Source: Anoxybacillus amylolyticus
Lineage (GTDB): Bacteria > Bacillota > Bacilli > Bacillales > Anoxybacillaceae
NCBI RefSeq assembly: GCF_001634285.1
Contig: NZ_CP015438.1
Location: 1,996,001-2,060,000 of the forward strand
DNA: 64,000 nucleotides
Direction of reading: 5' to 3'
A program made the position numbers and the translations under genes. Shown here piece by piece: positions 50,878 to 59,594 of this stretch (the first letter of the stretch is position 1; the number at the start of each line of letters is the position of its first letter). Under the pieces are notes generated by a model. The model was not told the DNA's origin, searched no databases, and worked only from the letters and a program-made list of their open reading frames with translations.

Positions 50878-51213
50878 ATGCTGCCAAATTTTGAAGAGTT
50901 TTATCCAATCGCCGTTATTCCCATGGGGGAAAGCGACCGTGCTACCTTTCACGAAATGTGGACAAAAGGAGGAGCGACTGCCACTCATTGGCTGATCGCG
51001 TTAGAAGGAATACCACTTGATCATGTATATCACTGGAAGGTCATCGTATATCCAGCTAGCACTACCGTTGCGTTTTATTTTGACTGCGTGCGCTTTAGCT
51101 CTCCGCCGCTTTGCTCGTTCCATGAAGCATCATCGTTAGCAAGCGATATTAAATTACAAATAAAAACCGATGAATTTTTAGCAAAAAAACAACTTTCGTT
51201 ACAAATGAAATAA
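50878..51213 (+). CDS. protein of unknown function, 111 residues
   Basis: Not recognised. A soluble protein starting LPNFEEFYPIAVIPMGESD, with a central THWLIALEGIPLDHVYHWKVIVYPAS and two cysteines late in the chain (DCVRF, PPLCSF). AAAGGGGGGATC stands directly before ATG 50878, and the frame is clean, so it is probably expressed. It lies between two decayed genes. Confidence 0.55.
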   Translation: MLPNFEEFYPIAVIPMGESDRATFHEMWTKGGATATHWLIALEGIPLDHVYHWKVIVYPASTTVAFYFDCVRFSSPPLCSFHEASSLASDIKLQIKTDEFLAKKQLSLQMK

Positions 51214-51294
51214 CCTCCATCTGTTCTTCTCTTTTTTGCCGCTTCTTGTGAAAACACATACATAAGCCAACTCCATAAACGGATCTACCTCTTC

Positions 51295-51576
51295 CTAATT
51301 ATAGAGCGCTTCATGGAAAACGCCGATAACGTGCGGTTCTTCCATCGGGCTATGGGCGCGGATTTCTATGTCTCGGTCACAGAAACGGATAAAACTTTTT
51401 ACTGGCGATCCTTTTTTCTCAGAACCATAAGAAGAAAAGTTAGAACCGTTTAAACCAAGCCCTAATACGCCCGCTTCGGCAAGCATTTTTCCAGCTAAAT
51501 TCGCTCCAAGCCCCCCAATAGACTCTAAGCGAATTTCAAAAAACCCGAGTTCATTTTTTTTTGGTAAAATCGACAT
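51295..51576 (-). pseudogene. 2-oxoacid:ferredoxin oxidoreductase gamma subunit, N-terminal half only
   Basis: A 93-residue frame: FEIRLESIGGLGANLAGKML, FSSYGSEKKGSPVKSFIRFC and PHVIGVFHEAL are the catalytic-gamma (PFOR_III) signature of pyruvate/2-oxoacid:ferredoxin oxidoreductases. The usual domain is about 180 residues, so the second half is missing. The protein stops at TAG 51295, and no alpha or beta subunit gene is adjacent. ATG 51576 has a strong AGGGGGGAT site. It may be non-functional, or a very short free-standing form. Confidence 0.65.
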
Positions 51577-51634
51577 GTTATCCCCCCTACTGGAATAGAT
51601 GGGTATCCCCCTTCTTCACATTTTAATCAAAAAA

Positions 51635-51654
51635 TTGTCAAAAAGATGTGACAA
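51635..51654. promoter_or_regulatory. inverted repeat TTGTCA-N8-TGACAA upstream of the gamma-subunit gene
   Basis: A perfect 6-bp inverted repeat with an 8-nt gap, about 60 nt before ATG 51576. The pattern is like a dimeric redox-type operator but does not match the Rex, Fnr or Fur consensus exactly. Confidence 0.3.
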
Positions 51655-51769
51655 AAATCAAACATTTAAAAAATTATTAGTAGTACACAAAAAAACACCT
51701 TTATTTATCAGGCTTTTTATTTATATAACAGATATTTTGTTGTATTACAACAGAAAAACCTAGCAAGCG

Positions 51770-52576
51770 TTACTTGCTAGGTAAAGAAGCAAAATATTTT
51801 GCGAGTGTGACAATCATCGCCCCCATTCGTTCGAGCTCTGGGGCGACGATGCGGGTCACCCCTTCTTCGAAAAGCGCTTCGGCTGTCACTTTGCCGACTG
51901 CGCATGCGACGACATGTTCGTTAAAGGCGCGGCATAACGGCGCGATTGCTTGTTTTTCTTTCGCAAACGAAAAAAGAAACCGAACTTGCATAGCTGTCGT
52001 AAAGCAAACGGCATCGACTTGCCGCTCGACAATTTCACTGTATAGCAGTTTCAAGACGTCCTCATCCGGTGCGATATGCCGATATGGAAGCAATTCGGTG
52101 TACGACGCGCCGCACTCAAGCAAAAATTGCTTTAACGTCGGTGCTGTATCGCCATGCAATTGAACAACCACGCGCTTTCCGGCAAACGGAAACGAGGCGA
52201 GCGAGCGAAGCAGCCCTTTCGTCGTTCCATCATCGCTCTCTGCAACAATCGGGATGCCAATTTTTTTTAGCGCCGCTACCGTTTTGTAGCCGCGGACGGC
52301 GACGTTTGCTGTTTGTATTGTTTCTAGCCATTGTTCTTTCATCCCGCCTCGTTCCGCAGCTTCGGCTAGCGCTTCCACCCCAATACCAGTTGTAAAAATG
52401 AACCAATCCGGTTTTTGGGAAAGGACATCGCGAATTTCATCAATAAGCGCTTCGTCTTTAGCAAACACAGTCCCTTGCGCAGGACGAACGATGGCAATTC
52501 CCCCTTGCTTTTCAATAAGTGCCGTCATCTCTTCTAACTTCCGTGATGCACATAAGACAATTCGTTTTCCTTGCAT
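51770..52576 (-). CDS. uroporphyrinogen-III synthase (HemD-like)
   Basis: A 268-residue two-domain HemD fold: LCASRKLEEMTALIEKQGG at the N-terminus, FTTGIGVEALAEAAERGG (about 60), YKTVAALKKIGI (about 95), then VCFTTAMQVRFLFSFA (about 190) and AVGKVTAEALFEEGV near 230. It cyclises hydroxymethylbilane to uroporphyrinogen III, the substrate of CobA. It stands alone, outside a hem operon, so it may be a second copy serving corrin or siroheme synthesis. ATG 52576 has GGGGGA upstream. Confidence 0.82.
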   Translation of the reverse strand: MQGKRIVLCASRKLEEMTALIEKQGGIAIVRPAQGTVFAKDEALIDEIRDVLSQKPDWFIFTTGIGVEALAEAAERGGMKEQWLETIQTANVAVRGYKTVAALKKIGIPIVAESDDGTTKGLLRSLASFPFAGKRVVVQLHGDTAPTLKQFLLECGASYTELLPYRHIAPDEDVLKLLYSEIVERQVDAVCFTTAMQVRFLFSFAKEKQAIAPLCRAFNEHVVACAVGKVTAEALFEEGVTRIVAPELERMGAMIVTLAKYFASLPSK

Positions 52577-52656
52577 CCAAAGTCCCCCTTCGCTTTTTCC
52601 CCATTTTAAAATAGAAAATGATGCCCGGCAATAAAAAAAGAACGGCAAAAGCCGTC

Positions 52657-52902
52657 CTAACGTGTATGTATGAGCTGCTCTCTTTTATCAAACGAACCGT
52701 AAATGCGGGTAGGTTGAATCGATACGACGTCGTCTAGCGCAATGTTTATTAGCTGCATATTTCGGTTATAGACAAATAATTTTTTTACGTCCTTATAAAG
52801 CTTTACCGGCAAAAACGTTGCCTCTCCTTTTATCGTTTTAATTTTGACAGGCTGTTTTTGTTGAATCCATTTTCGCAATTCTTTATATTGCTCCCCCGTC
52901 AT
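52657..52902 (-). CDS. small protein of unknown function, 81 residues
   Basis: Not recognised. A basic, soluble protein: a helix TGEQYKELRKWIQQKQ, then strands PVKIKTIKGEATFLPVKLYKD and LINIALDDVVSIQPTRIYGSF. The strand-rich second half looks like an SH3- or Sm-like barrel. ATG 52902 with GGGGGAG is chosen over the frame start 18 nt upstream. Confidence 0.55.
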   Translation of the reverse strand: MTGEQYKELRKWIQQKQPVKIKTIKGEATFLPVKLYKDVKKLFVYNRNMQLINIALDDVVSIQPTRIYGSFDKREQLIHTR

Positions 52903-53142
52903 TCCGACTCCCCCTTCCATTCCGTTACACTATTATTATAAAAAAGCAAAAAGGAACAATAAATAAAAAAAAATCAACAAATTACCAGAAAAAACTTGCA
53001 AATGGTGTCGTTTTTTCAAAAAATGTTGAAAAAACAAGATTTATGTCAAAAAAACGCTAATGCTTTTTCTTTTCAGCCGACAACATTTTCATTTACAATG
53101 AAAGCGGTGTTCATCAATGGTAGCGCAAGGAAGGTGTGGCCG

Positions 53143-54435
53143 ATGCTTAGTCTGTTCAAAGACAGCTTATTAAATATATTTTTTCTTTTTCTCCCTGTGT
53201 TCGTTCTACCTTTATGGCTAGAAGAACGAAACGTATTAGAACAACTTAAAAAACTGCTGACGGTTGTGTCGATTCTGTTGGCGATGTTTTTATGCATTAC
53301 CTTTCCCATTAACGTCGGCAATAGCCATGTATATGACCTCCATCAAGTGCTCCTTTGGATGGGAAGCCTATATTACGGACCAGTGGCAAGCTTGTTTCTT
53401 AGTGTATTGACGATTAGCTATTATGCGGTGTTTGGCAAAGGGGAGTGGATGGTCGTCGTGCTGTCTTCCCTTGTCGTTATGTTTATTAGTATTCTATTAA
53501 TGAAACCGTTTTTATCGTTGACGCCGAAGCAGCGCGTCTTACTTCTCTTTTCATTAGCCGCATTTTCCGGATTGTTGACGTTTAGCTTAAGCGGCATTCC
53601 GCTCACTTGGTTTTCATGTGGAATCGTTTATTTTGTCATTCAGCCGCTCAGTGCAGCGATAGCTTGTTATTTAAAAGAAATAATGGAGCAAACAATCGGT
53701 CTACGAAAACGGCTGATGCGCGCGGAAAAAATGGAAGTGGTCAGCCATCTTGCCGCATCTATTTCTCACGAAGTGCGCAATCCGCTAACCGCAGCGCGCG
53801 GGTTTATGTAGCTACTTGCACAAAGCCAATTACCATTGGACAAGCGGAAACAATATATGCAAATTGCGATCGAAGAAATTGATCGGGCAGAAGCAATTAT
53901 TACTGATTATTTGACGTTTGCTAAACCGTCACCCGAACAAGTCGAAAAGTTAAACGTAAAAGTAGAAATTGAGCGGGTCATTGATATATTGCGGCCATTT
54001 GCAAACATGAACAGCGTCGACATTCGTTCGTCGCTTATTCCGTTTCATGTGTTAGGCGAACGGGATAAGTTCCAGCAATGTTTACTGAATATTATGAAAA
54101 ACTCTATCGAAGCGATGCCGACTGGCGGCACGCTTGATGTGTACGTATCAATCGGACAAGATGAGATAATTATTCGTATCACAGATACAGGGATCGGCAT
54201 GACAAAAGAGCAAATCGAGCGGCTTGGAGAGCCGTATTTTACGACAAAAGGAATGAAAGGGACAGGGCTTGGCATGATGGTCGTCTATCGCATTATTGAA
54301 TCGATGGGCGGTTCGATTGAAGTGATGAGCGAAGTGAACAAAGGGACGGAAATTTCCCTTTCGCTTCCGCTCGCAAAAACAGTGCCTACATCGGCAAAAC
54401 CCGTTCGTTCTCTAGCGCTAAAAGGAAAGGGATAA
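53143..54435 (+). pseudogene. kinB: KinB-like sporulation sensor histidine kinase interrupted by one TAG
   Basis: From ATG 53143 (GGAAGGTG at 6 nt) the 430-codon frame has six membrane helices in the first 180 residues and the H-box MEVVSHLAASISHEVRNPLT near residue 205. At codon 223 it meets TAG (53809-53811) in GFM-TAG-LLAQSQL, where CAG (Gln) would fit. It then stays in frame for 208 codons with the N box (CLLNIMKNSIEAM), G1 (ITDTGIGM), F and G2 (GTGLGMMVVY) boxes. The length matches B. subtilis KinB (428). A single nonsense change, readthrough or a sequencing error are all possible. Confidence 0.75.
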
Positions 54436-54444
54436 TCTTTCCTT

Positions 54445-54843
54445 TTAGCCCCATACTTTGACATAAAATGTTCGTTGGCGTGGGCCGTCATATTCGCAAA
54501 AATAAATGCCTTGCCACGTTCCTAAAAGAAGCTTTCCATTGGTAATAATGACGTGCTGAGAAACACCGACTGTACTTGCTTTTAGGTGTGCCGCTGTGTT
54601 TCCTTCCGCATGGCGGTCCAATGGATGTGTCCATGGATACGTTTCATCGAAACGGCGAATCATGTCGCGTTTGACATCTGGATCTGCGTTTTCGTTAATG
54701 GTAATTCCCGCCGTTGTATGCGGGCAATACACGAGGGCGACCCCTTCTTTAATCCCCGATGTTTGCACGGCTTCTTCCACTAAATGCGTAATATCGAGCA
54801 TTTCGTCTCGCTTTGTCGTCCGAATGGAGAACGATTGCAACAT
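54445..54843 (-). CDS. YjbQ family protein (secondary thiamine-phosphate synthase type)
   Basis: A 132-residue protein of the UPF0047/YjbQ family: [24 protein letters not shown] (about 36) and [18 protein letters not shown] (about 76), ending [19 protein letters not shown]. Family members have weak thiamine-phosphate synthase activity in E. coli; the physiological role is unsettled. ATG 54843 follows GAGGGA. Confidence 0.9.
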   Translation of the reverse strand: MLQSFSIRTTKRDEMLDITHLVEEAVQTSGIKEGVALVYCPHTTAGITINENADPDVKRDMIRRFDETYPWTHPLDRHAEGNTAAHLKASTVGVSQHVIITNGKLLLGTWQGIYFCEYDGPRQRTFYVKVWG

Positions 54844-54932
54844 CTTTTTTCCCTCCCGAATCAATGGTTTGTCAGAAAAGTACGGTTTTTGTTACTCTAA
54901 CATTATACCGTATAAAAAAGGAAGGACGAACG

Positions 54933-55880
54933 ATGAAGCGTTTTGAAAACTTAGATGGTGTTTCGACGAAAAAAACGTTTGCCGATTTCCGCCGTTGGCA
55001 ACAAGAACGAAAACAAAAGAAAAAAGATCTTTCGTACAGTGTTCCGCACGTTGAGCGACCGGAATATGCGCAGCTTCATACGAATCAGTCACACCCACTA
55101 TTGGCATGGGTCGGTCATTCGACGTTTGTCATGCAAATAAACGGAATCACGATTGTTACCGATCCTGTTTGGGCGCTAAGAATGGGAACAGCTAAACGGC
55201 TGACTGCCCCAGGAATTACGATCGAAGAGATGCCGCCTGTCGATGTTGTTCTCATTTCCCATGGGCATTATGACCATTTGCATTTTGCCAGCATAAAAAA
55301 GCTGAAAGGCAATCCTCGCTTTTTTGTTCCGGTTGGGCTTGGCCGCTTATTTCGGCGAAGAGGATATCAACATGTGACGGAATTTGCTTGGTGGGATGAA
55401 AAAGAATACAAAGGAGTGACGTTCACGTTTGTCCCTGCTCAGCATTGGACGAGACGGACGTTGTTTGATACGAACACTTCTCATTGGGGAGGATGGGTCA
55501 TGCAAGCAACGGGACAGCCGACAATTTATTTTGCGGGCGACAGCGGCTATTTTCGCGGCTTTCGCGACATTGGCGAACGGTTTGCGATTGATTATGCCCT
55601 TTTGCCGATTGGCGCGTATGAACCAGAATGGTTTATGGGGCCGCAACATACGACCCCTGAAGAAGCGGTCCAAGCGTTTTTAGACTGTCGAGCAAAAACG
55701 TTTATCCCAATGCATTACGGCGCCTTTCGCCTCGCAGACGATACCCCGAAAGAAGCGCTTGATCGCTTAATGGCAGAATGGCAGCGTCGTCAGCTAGAAC
55801 ATGATCGATTAATATGCTTAAAGTTGGGAGAAGTTCTCCATTGTGTCACTTCTTCAAAGGAAAAAGCACCGATTTTTTAG
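54933..55880 (+). CDS. metallo-beta-lactamase-fold hydrolase (NAPE-PLD/YtnP-like lipid-hydrolase type)
   Basis: A 315-residue MBL-fold protein of the UlaG/NAPE-PLD branch. Metal ligands are in HSTFVMQINGITIVTDPVWA (about 61), the canonical ISHGHYDHLH (about 100), FVPAQHWTRR (about 158), FAGDSGYF (about 190) and PMHYGAF (about 270). The substrate is unknown; relatives act on phospholipids or phosphorylated sugars. ATG 54933 has AAGGA upstream. Confidence 0.87.
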   Translation: MKRFENLDGVSTKKTFADFRRWQQERKQKKKDLSYSVPHVERPEYAQLHTNQSHPLLAWVGHSTFVMQINGITIVTDPVWALRMGTAKRLTAPGITIEEMPPVDVVLISHGHYDHLHFASIKKLKGNPRFFVPVGLGRLFRRRGYQHVTEFAWWDEKEYKGVTFTFVPAQHWTRRTLFDTNTSHWGGWVMQATGQPTIYFAGDSGYFRGFRDIGERFAIDYALLPIGAYEPEWFMGPQHTTPEEAVQAFLDCRAKTFIPMHYGAFRLADDTPKEALDRLMAEWQRRQLEHDRLICLKLGEVLHCVTSSKEKAPIF

Positions 55881-55893
55881 GTGCTTTTTTTAA
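55864..55893. terminator. terminator between the MBL gene and ycgQ
   Basis: Stem GCACC / GGTGC followed by seven T on the plus strand; it overlaps the MBL stop and lies between convergent genes. Confidence 0.7.
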
Positions 55894-56735
55894 TTATCGT
55901 ATCCACGAAAAACGTACGGTTCTTTTGGCTGTTTAATCGAATGCCACGATTCGACTTGCACATACGGAATCGTCGCATTGTACGGTTGATAATAAATCGT
56001 CGATAACTTTCCTTTTACATGAATCCAATCGTCATTTTTTAGCTTCGCTGCGTCTGGAAATTGGACGAGCAATCCATAAACACCGGAGTCCGCAATACAA
56101 TGAATGATGCCAAATCTCAACAAAAATAGCTCGTTTTTGTTCGTCGTGTCATCGTGATAAACGAAGCCGTCCATCTCAATTTCTTTATCGCTAAACTCCC
56201 CTGGAAATTGATAAATCGTTTCGATTCCTTTCAAATAATTTTGATCGTTTAACACAAGAGAAGGTGCCTGAGAAAACCGTTTTAGTTCCTTCCGCATTAA
56301 ATCATCGTAATCGTCTTTTCCATAATAAATGCTCGTATCTGGCCGAAGAAATTGCCGCTGAACGAATGGATCTTCGCTTTTCGTATCAAAACCAGGAATA
56401 TGAAATCCTTTCGCCTTCACAATGTTTGAGTCAAGCGTCGCAATCGGGAATAAAAGCGCAGAGACAATCGGAAAGATAAATACAACATAATGAAGCGCTT
56501 TTTTCCAAGTTGCTCGTTGTTCTTCGTGCGGATGGCAACATCCGTCATGGCAATGGTGATCCGGTTTTTTTCGATTTGCGATTATCAATTGCACAATTGT
56601 TAAAAACGCGAATAGAAAAATCGCGCTGAACGATAGATACCAGTAGCGCATATTAATGTATTTGCTGATGTCGCCAGTAATATGCAAATGAAAAAATAAA
56701 AACGCAAACCCCAGCAAAATATAAAATCGTAACAT
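55890..56735 (-). CDS. ycgQ: TIGR03943 family permease-associated membrane protein (YcgQ)
   Basis: A 281-residue protein with three N-terminal helices (FYILLGFAFLFFHLHITGDI, YLSFSAIFLFAFLTIVQLII, VVFIFPIVSALLFPI). A His/Cys-rich cytosolic loop DHHCHDGCCHPHEEQ lies near residue 60. The C-terminal domain is outside-facing and OB-like (about 180-270), including GKLSTIYYQ. It is paired with ycgR, as in B. subtilis. The His/Cys loop suggests metal binding. Confidence 0.87.
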   Translation of the reverse strand: MLRFYILLGFAFLFFHLHITGDISKYINMRYWYLSFSAIFLFAFLTIVQLIIANRKKPDHHCHDGCCHPHEEQRATWKKALHYVVFIFPIVSALLFPIATLDSNIVKAKGFHIPGFDTKSEDPFVQRQFLRPDTSIYYGKDDYDDLMRKELKRFSQAPSLVLNDQNYLKGIETIYQFPGEFSDKEIEMDGFVYHDDTTNKNELFLLRFGIIHCIADSGVYGLLVQFPDAAKLKNDDWIHVKGKLSTIYYQPYNATIPYVQVESWHSIKQPKEPYVFRGYDN

Positions 56736-56745
56736 CCAACCCCTC

Positions 56746-57609
56746 CTAAATCAGCAACGAGCCGAGAAAAACGAATATTGAAATATAAGCAATAAGCATA
56801 ATAACAAAACGCGTTTTAAATGATTGGAACAACATAAGCGTATTTTTAATATCAAGCATTGGACCGAAAACTAAAAAAGCGGTCAGCGCTCCGAACGAGA
56901 ACGTATTTTGAAATGATGACGCAATAAACGCGTCCGCTTCGGAACATAACGATAACACAAACGCGAGTGCCATCATGACGAGAGTAGACGTTACTTTCCC
57001 TTGGCCAATTGCTAACAGCGTAGACGTTTTAACATACGTTTGCATCGCTGAAGCGATAAAGGCGCCAATAATTAAATATTTTCCTGAGGAAAAAAACTCG
57101 TCGATCGTATGCTCAAGCGTTCCGATCCATTTTTCTTTCAATGACCGTACCGATGCCGTATGAACAATTTCTTTTTTCCGCAATTGATCGTCTTTGTATT
57201 GTACCGATAAAATCAACCCGATGGCGACCGCAACAATCACTGCGAAAATGGAACGATAAAGCAACATGTTGAGGTTGCTGCCAAAGGCGATATATGTCGC
57301 AAATAACACAACCGGATTAATAATTGGACCTGTGAGCATAAACGGAACTGCGGCATGTAACGGCACTCCTTTTGCCACAAGCCGGCGCGTAATCGGAACA
57401 ATGCCGCACTCACACGCCGGAAATAACGCGCCGATTAGCGCGGAATATAGCACTGCCAGCACGTTATTTTTCGGCACCCATTTTTGTACCATTTCTTCCG
57501 TCACAAACATTTGAATAATTCCCGAGATAAAGACACCAATTAACACAAACGGCATCGATTCTATTAAAATACTAATAAAAATCGTATTCAGCTGTAAAAA
57601 CGACTTCAT
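56746..57609 (-). CDS. ycgR: DUF318 permease (YcgR)
   Basis: A 287-residue permease with eight predicted helices and the family motif LFPACECGIVPITRRLVAKG (about 62-80), plus LSLCSEADAFIASSF near 225. Members of this family are putative efflux or uptake permeases of unknown substrate. It is 10 nt upstream of ycgQ, so both are probably one complex. Confidence 0.88.
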   Translation of the reverse strand: MKSFLQLNTIFISILIESMPFVLIGVFISGIIQMFVTEEMVQKWVPKNNVLAVLYSALIGALFPACECGIVPITRRLVAKGVPLHAAVPFMLTGPIINPVVLFATYIAFGSNLNMLLYRSIFAVIVAVAIGLILSVQYKDDQLRKKEIVHTASVRSLKEKWIGTLEHTIDEFFSSGKYLIIGAFIASAMQTYVKTSTLLAIGQGKVTSTLVMMALAFVLSLCSEADAFIASSFQNTFSFGALTAFLVFGPMLDIKNTLMLFQSFKTRFVIMLIAYISIFVFLGSLLI

Positions 57610-57687
57610 CCTTTTTCTCCTTTTACCTAAAATAACGGCTACAACCGTTTATTTTATCATGAATGAGCGTTTCTTTGAAAATGAAAA

Positions 57688-57710
57688 AACGAGGCATTTT
57701 CTGCCTCGTT
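57688..57710 (-). terminator. terminator of the fru operon
   Basis: 9-bp stem (AACGAGGCA / TGCCTCGTT) followed on the minus strand by TTTTTTC, just after the fruA stop. Confidence 0.9.
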
Positions 57711-57722
57711 TCTGCAATTCTA

Positions 57723-59582
57723 TTATTCTTTCACTTCTTTTTTCCAAAAACCGACCATTAATGCGGTAACGATTGATCCGATTAAAATGGCTAGTACATA
57801 TAACCACGGATTTCCTTTCACAATCGGGATGACGAAAATACCACCGTGCGGTGCTGGGAGACCGATGCCAAACAACATCGTTAACGCGCCAGCAATTGCC
57901 GAACCGACGATGATAGACGGAATGACGCGCACTGGGTCGGCTGCTGCGAATGGAATCGCTCCTTCGGTAATGAACGATGCCCCCATAATATAGCACGTTT
58001 TTCCTGCTTCGCGCTCTGCTTTTGTAAATTTGTTTTTAAAGAAGGTTGTTGCTAACGCCAATCCTAATGGAGGAACCATCCCGCCTGCCATAATCGCCGC
58101 ATGCGGCGCATAGTTTCCAGCATCAATCATCGCTAGACCAAACGTAAAGGCTGCTTTGTTAATTGGACCACCCATATCGACCGCCATCATGCCACCAAGA
58201 ATTAATCCTAAGACGACAAGGTTTCCTGTCCCCATATTCGAAAGCCAATGTTTCATCCCATCGTTTAACGCTTTCACTGGATCAATGACGACGTACATCA
58301 TTACAAGCCCTGTTAACAATACCCCGAATAATGGATAAAGGAGAACCGGTTTAATTCCCTCAAGTGATTGCGGCAACCCACTAAACGCTTTCTTTAACCC
58401 AACGACTAAATACCCAGCAAGAAATCCAGCGATAAGTCCACCTAAAAAGCCGGCACCACCATTTGCCGCCATAAATCCGCCGACCATCCCTGGCGCAAAT
58501 CCCGGCCGGTCTGCAATACTCATTGCGATAAATCCAGCAAGCACCGGAACCATTAAAGCAAACGCACTGCCGCCACCAATGTCCATCAACGCTTTTGCAA
58601 TTGGATTAAACGACGGATCTTTCGGGTCAAACGCTTTAATACCGAAAATGAACGAAATCGCAATCAAAATCCCGCCGCCAACAACGAACGGAAGCATGTT
58701 CGATACGCCGTTCATTAAATGTTTGTAAAACCCGGTGCGTCCTTTCGCTTGCGGTGTTTCGATTTTCGTTCCGCTTCCTTGATAAATCGGTGCCTCTTGT
58801 TTTAACGCTTGCTCGATTAGTTGTTCTGGCTTGCGAATCGCTTGTGCTACTGGTACTTGAATGACATGTTTCCCACAGAATCGTTCCATTTCCACTTGTT
58901 TGTCAGCGGCAACAATGACGGCGACTGCTTCCTCAATTTCTTTCGCTGTTAGCTCGTTTTTCACTCCGCTTGAACCGTTCGTTTCGACTTTGATGTCGAC
59001 ATTCATTTGCGCTGCTTTCGCTTTTAACGCGTCTGCTGCCATGTACGTATGCGCAATTCCTGTTGGGCAGGCTGTGACCGCGACGATTTTCTTTTTCCCT
59101 GAAGCTGTAGTGTGCTCTGTTTGTCCTTCCGCTTCTTTTTTGCGAATCATCGCCAACAACTCCTCTCCGCTTGAAGCGCTTTCAATTTGCTTACGAAACG
59201 AGGCATCCATTAACATCGACGACAGCCGAGCAAGCGCTTCTAAATGGGTATTATCCGCTCCGACAGGCGCTGCGATCATAAAAAACAAGTGGCTCGGTTT
59301 TCCGTCTAGCGCATCGTAATCAATTCCGCGCGTCGAGCGACCGAACGCCACCGCAGGGCGCTTTACTGCCGCTGTTTTTGCGTGCGGAATCGCAATCCCA
59401 TCACCAACACCTGTTGTGCTTTGTGCTTCGCGAGCAAAAATCGCCTCTTTAAACGCTTTCAAATCGCTCAACACGCCCGCTTCATTCAGCTTGCGTGCTA
59501 ACTCATCAACCACTTCTTCTTTCGTTCGCGCTTGAAGGTCGAGAACGATTGTCTCTTTCGTCAATAAATCGGTTATTTTCAT
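57723..59582 (-). CDS. fruA: PTS fructose-specific transporter EIIABC
   Basis: A 619-residue fusion that imports fructose as fructose-1-phosphate. EIIA is at 1-145, with the phospho-His in GIAIPHAKTAAVKRP (about 62). EIIB is at about 165-265, with the phospho-Cys in VTACPTGIAHTYMAADAL. EIIC is at about 285-615, with eight or more helices (LPFVVGGGILIAISFIFG at the start). It lies 13 nt after fruK in the same operon. Confidence 0.97.
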   Translation of the reverse strand: MKITDLLTKETIVLDLQARTKEEVVDELARKLNEAGVLSDLKAFKEAIFAREAQSTTGVGDGIAIPHAKTAAVKRPAVAFGRSTRGIDYDALDGKPSHLFFMIAAPVGADNTHLEALARLSSMLMDASFRKQIESASSGEELLAMIRKKEAEGQTEHTTASGKKKIVAVTACPTGIAHTYMAADALKAKAAQMNVDIKVETNGSSGVKNELTAKEIEEAVAVIVAADKQVEMERFCGKHVIQVPVAQAIRKPEQLIEQALKQEAPIYQGSGTKIETPQAKGRTGFYKHLMNGVSNMLPFVVGGGILIAISFIFGIKAFDPKDPSFNPIAKALMDIGGGSAFALMVPVLAGFIAMSIADRPGFAPGMVGGFMAANGGAGFLGGLIAGFLAGYLVVGLKKAFSGLPQSLEGIKPVLLYPLFGVLLTGLVMMYVVIDPVKALNDGMKHWLSNMGTGNLVVLGLILGGMMAVDMGGPINKAAFTFGLAMIDAGNYAPHAAIMAGGMVPPLGLALATTFFKNKFTKAEREAGKTCYIMGASFITEGAIPFAAADPVRVIPSIIVGSAIAGALTMLFGIGLPAPHGGIFVIPIVKGNPWLYVLAILIGSIVTALMVGFWKKEVKE

Positions 59583-59594
59583 CTGGTTTCCCTC

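Noticed and set aside
58861-59319. 152-codon plus-strand frame over fruA
   Set aside because: Shadow of the EIIA/EIIB coding sequence; no motif or start signal.
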